A DNA stretch of 64,000 nucleotides from Megaustenia siamemsis (taxonomy: Eukaryota > Mollusca > Gastropoda > Stylommatophora > Ariophantidae): assembly GCA_032433765.1 (NCBI GenBank), contig JAVIAB010000025.1, positions 35,486,782-35,550,781 of the forward strand. The letters are read 5' to 3'. This document shows, piece after piece, positions 63,694 through 64,000 of the stretch (positions within the stretch are counted from its first letter, which is position 1; the number at the start of each line of letters is the position of its first letter). Made by a program: the position numbers and the translations under genes. The notes beneath the pieces are model-generated. The model worked only from the letters and a program-made list of their open reading frames with translations, did not search any database and was not told the origin of the DNA.

Positions 63694-64000
63694 CACAGAG
63701 ACATTATAAACACCAGGTTATAACACTTGTTACTACAAGTTTGATAAACTATTCAGAACTTGATTCTCAATTAAAAATTAAAAAAGAATGACTGTCTCTC
63801 TATTTTAATGCTTGAGATGTAATTGTCTATCGCTATTTACATAACAGGATTTTAAGCTGCTTTCATTTTCATATTAGCATTATTAACTGTTTCTTTCTTA
63901 ATAGTAGGACTTTTTAATGTATCTCTTTTCATACTAAGATTATAAACTGCTTTTCTCTTCATGCTAGTATTTTAAATTGTCTTTCTGGTCATTCTAGGAT
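63694..64000. other. Start of A+T-rich spacer of unit 5
   Basis: Same as the start of the other spacers. Cut by the window edge, so the array extends further right. Confidence 0.7.

Larger units (their letters stand above)
48465..64000. repeat. Tandem array of about 3.1-kb units (five seen, last incomplete)
   Basis: TATGCTTAAGAAA recurs at 48,465, 51,578, 54,691, 57,801 and 61,548, giving units of 3,113, 3,113, 3,110 and 3,747 bp plus an incomplete fifth. Units 1-3 are almost identical; 4 and 5 carry shared and private changes. Each unit holds a plus-strand BovB-like RT fragment, a convergent minus-strand RNase H-type LINE fragment, a (CT)n tract and A+T-rich sequence ending TGAATTGTTGATGAAAATGT. 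The phase of the unit boundary is arbitrary. Confidence 0.95.

Overview
This window is eukaryotic, intron-bearing and very repeat-rich. It is A+T-rich, has no operon-like gene packing, and carries remnants of several non-LTR retrotransposon (LINE) groups, tRNA-derived SINEs, foldback DNA elements and about twenty minisatellites. The RT fragments most resemble those common in molluscs and other lophotrochozoans, and the decayed F-box/LRR gene is FBXL7-like. I infer an invertebrate, probably a mollusc and perhaps a gastropod; the species is not identifiable by eye. I see no intact host gene.

Layout. 0-9 kb: a Tx1/L1-like LINE piece, A+T-rich duplicated sequence, RTE/BovB-like LINE pieces, and a decayed FBXL7-like gene (two clear exons, 5.80-5.91 and 8.59-8.97 kb, and a doubtful upstream one). 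9-16.3 kb: a BovB-like LINE split by two large minisatellites grown from its own coding motifs; these arrays later received an RTE LINE (9.3-10.6) and a second LINE family (13.1-14.7), which itself received a tRNA-SINE. 16.3-19.1 kb: an interspersed repeat, another minisatellite and another nested LINE copy. 19.1-27.0 kb: a 7.9-kb foldback element with two nearly identical 3.4-kb arms. Each arm carries an exon-like 68-codon reading frame with a poly(A) signal and a tRNA-Asp-like half. 27-35 kb: minisatellites, several made from LINE codons, decayed BovB pieces, an ankyrin-like pseudo-exon and a SINE sharing its 3' tail with the RTE LINE. 35-39.2 kb: two more RTE copies, one internally deleted and one of about 2.6 kb inside a 32-bp array. 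39.5-43.8 kb: Tx1/L1-like LINE with a CCHC ORF1, an internal deletion, a composite two-head SINE, and two minisatellites grown inside ORF1. 43.8-48.2 kb: 64-bp and 41-bp arrays, one hosting a 575-bp hAT-like foldback MITE. 48.5-64.0 kb: a tandem array of about 3.1-kb units, each with two convergent dead LINE 3' ends; unit 4 has a 652-bp intron-like insertion.

The main theme is LINE-to-minisatellite conversion. At least seven arrays have units that can be read as pieces of LINE protein motifs (TNEEVLKE, LVTTG, DGILE, the RNase H-LINE zinc region, ORF1 and others), and later mobile elements repeatedly sit inside such arrays. Clade names, identities and copy counts are read by eye and are approximate.
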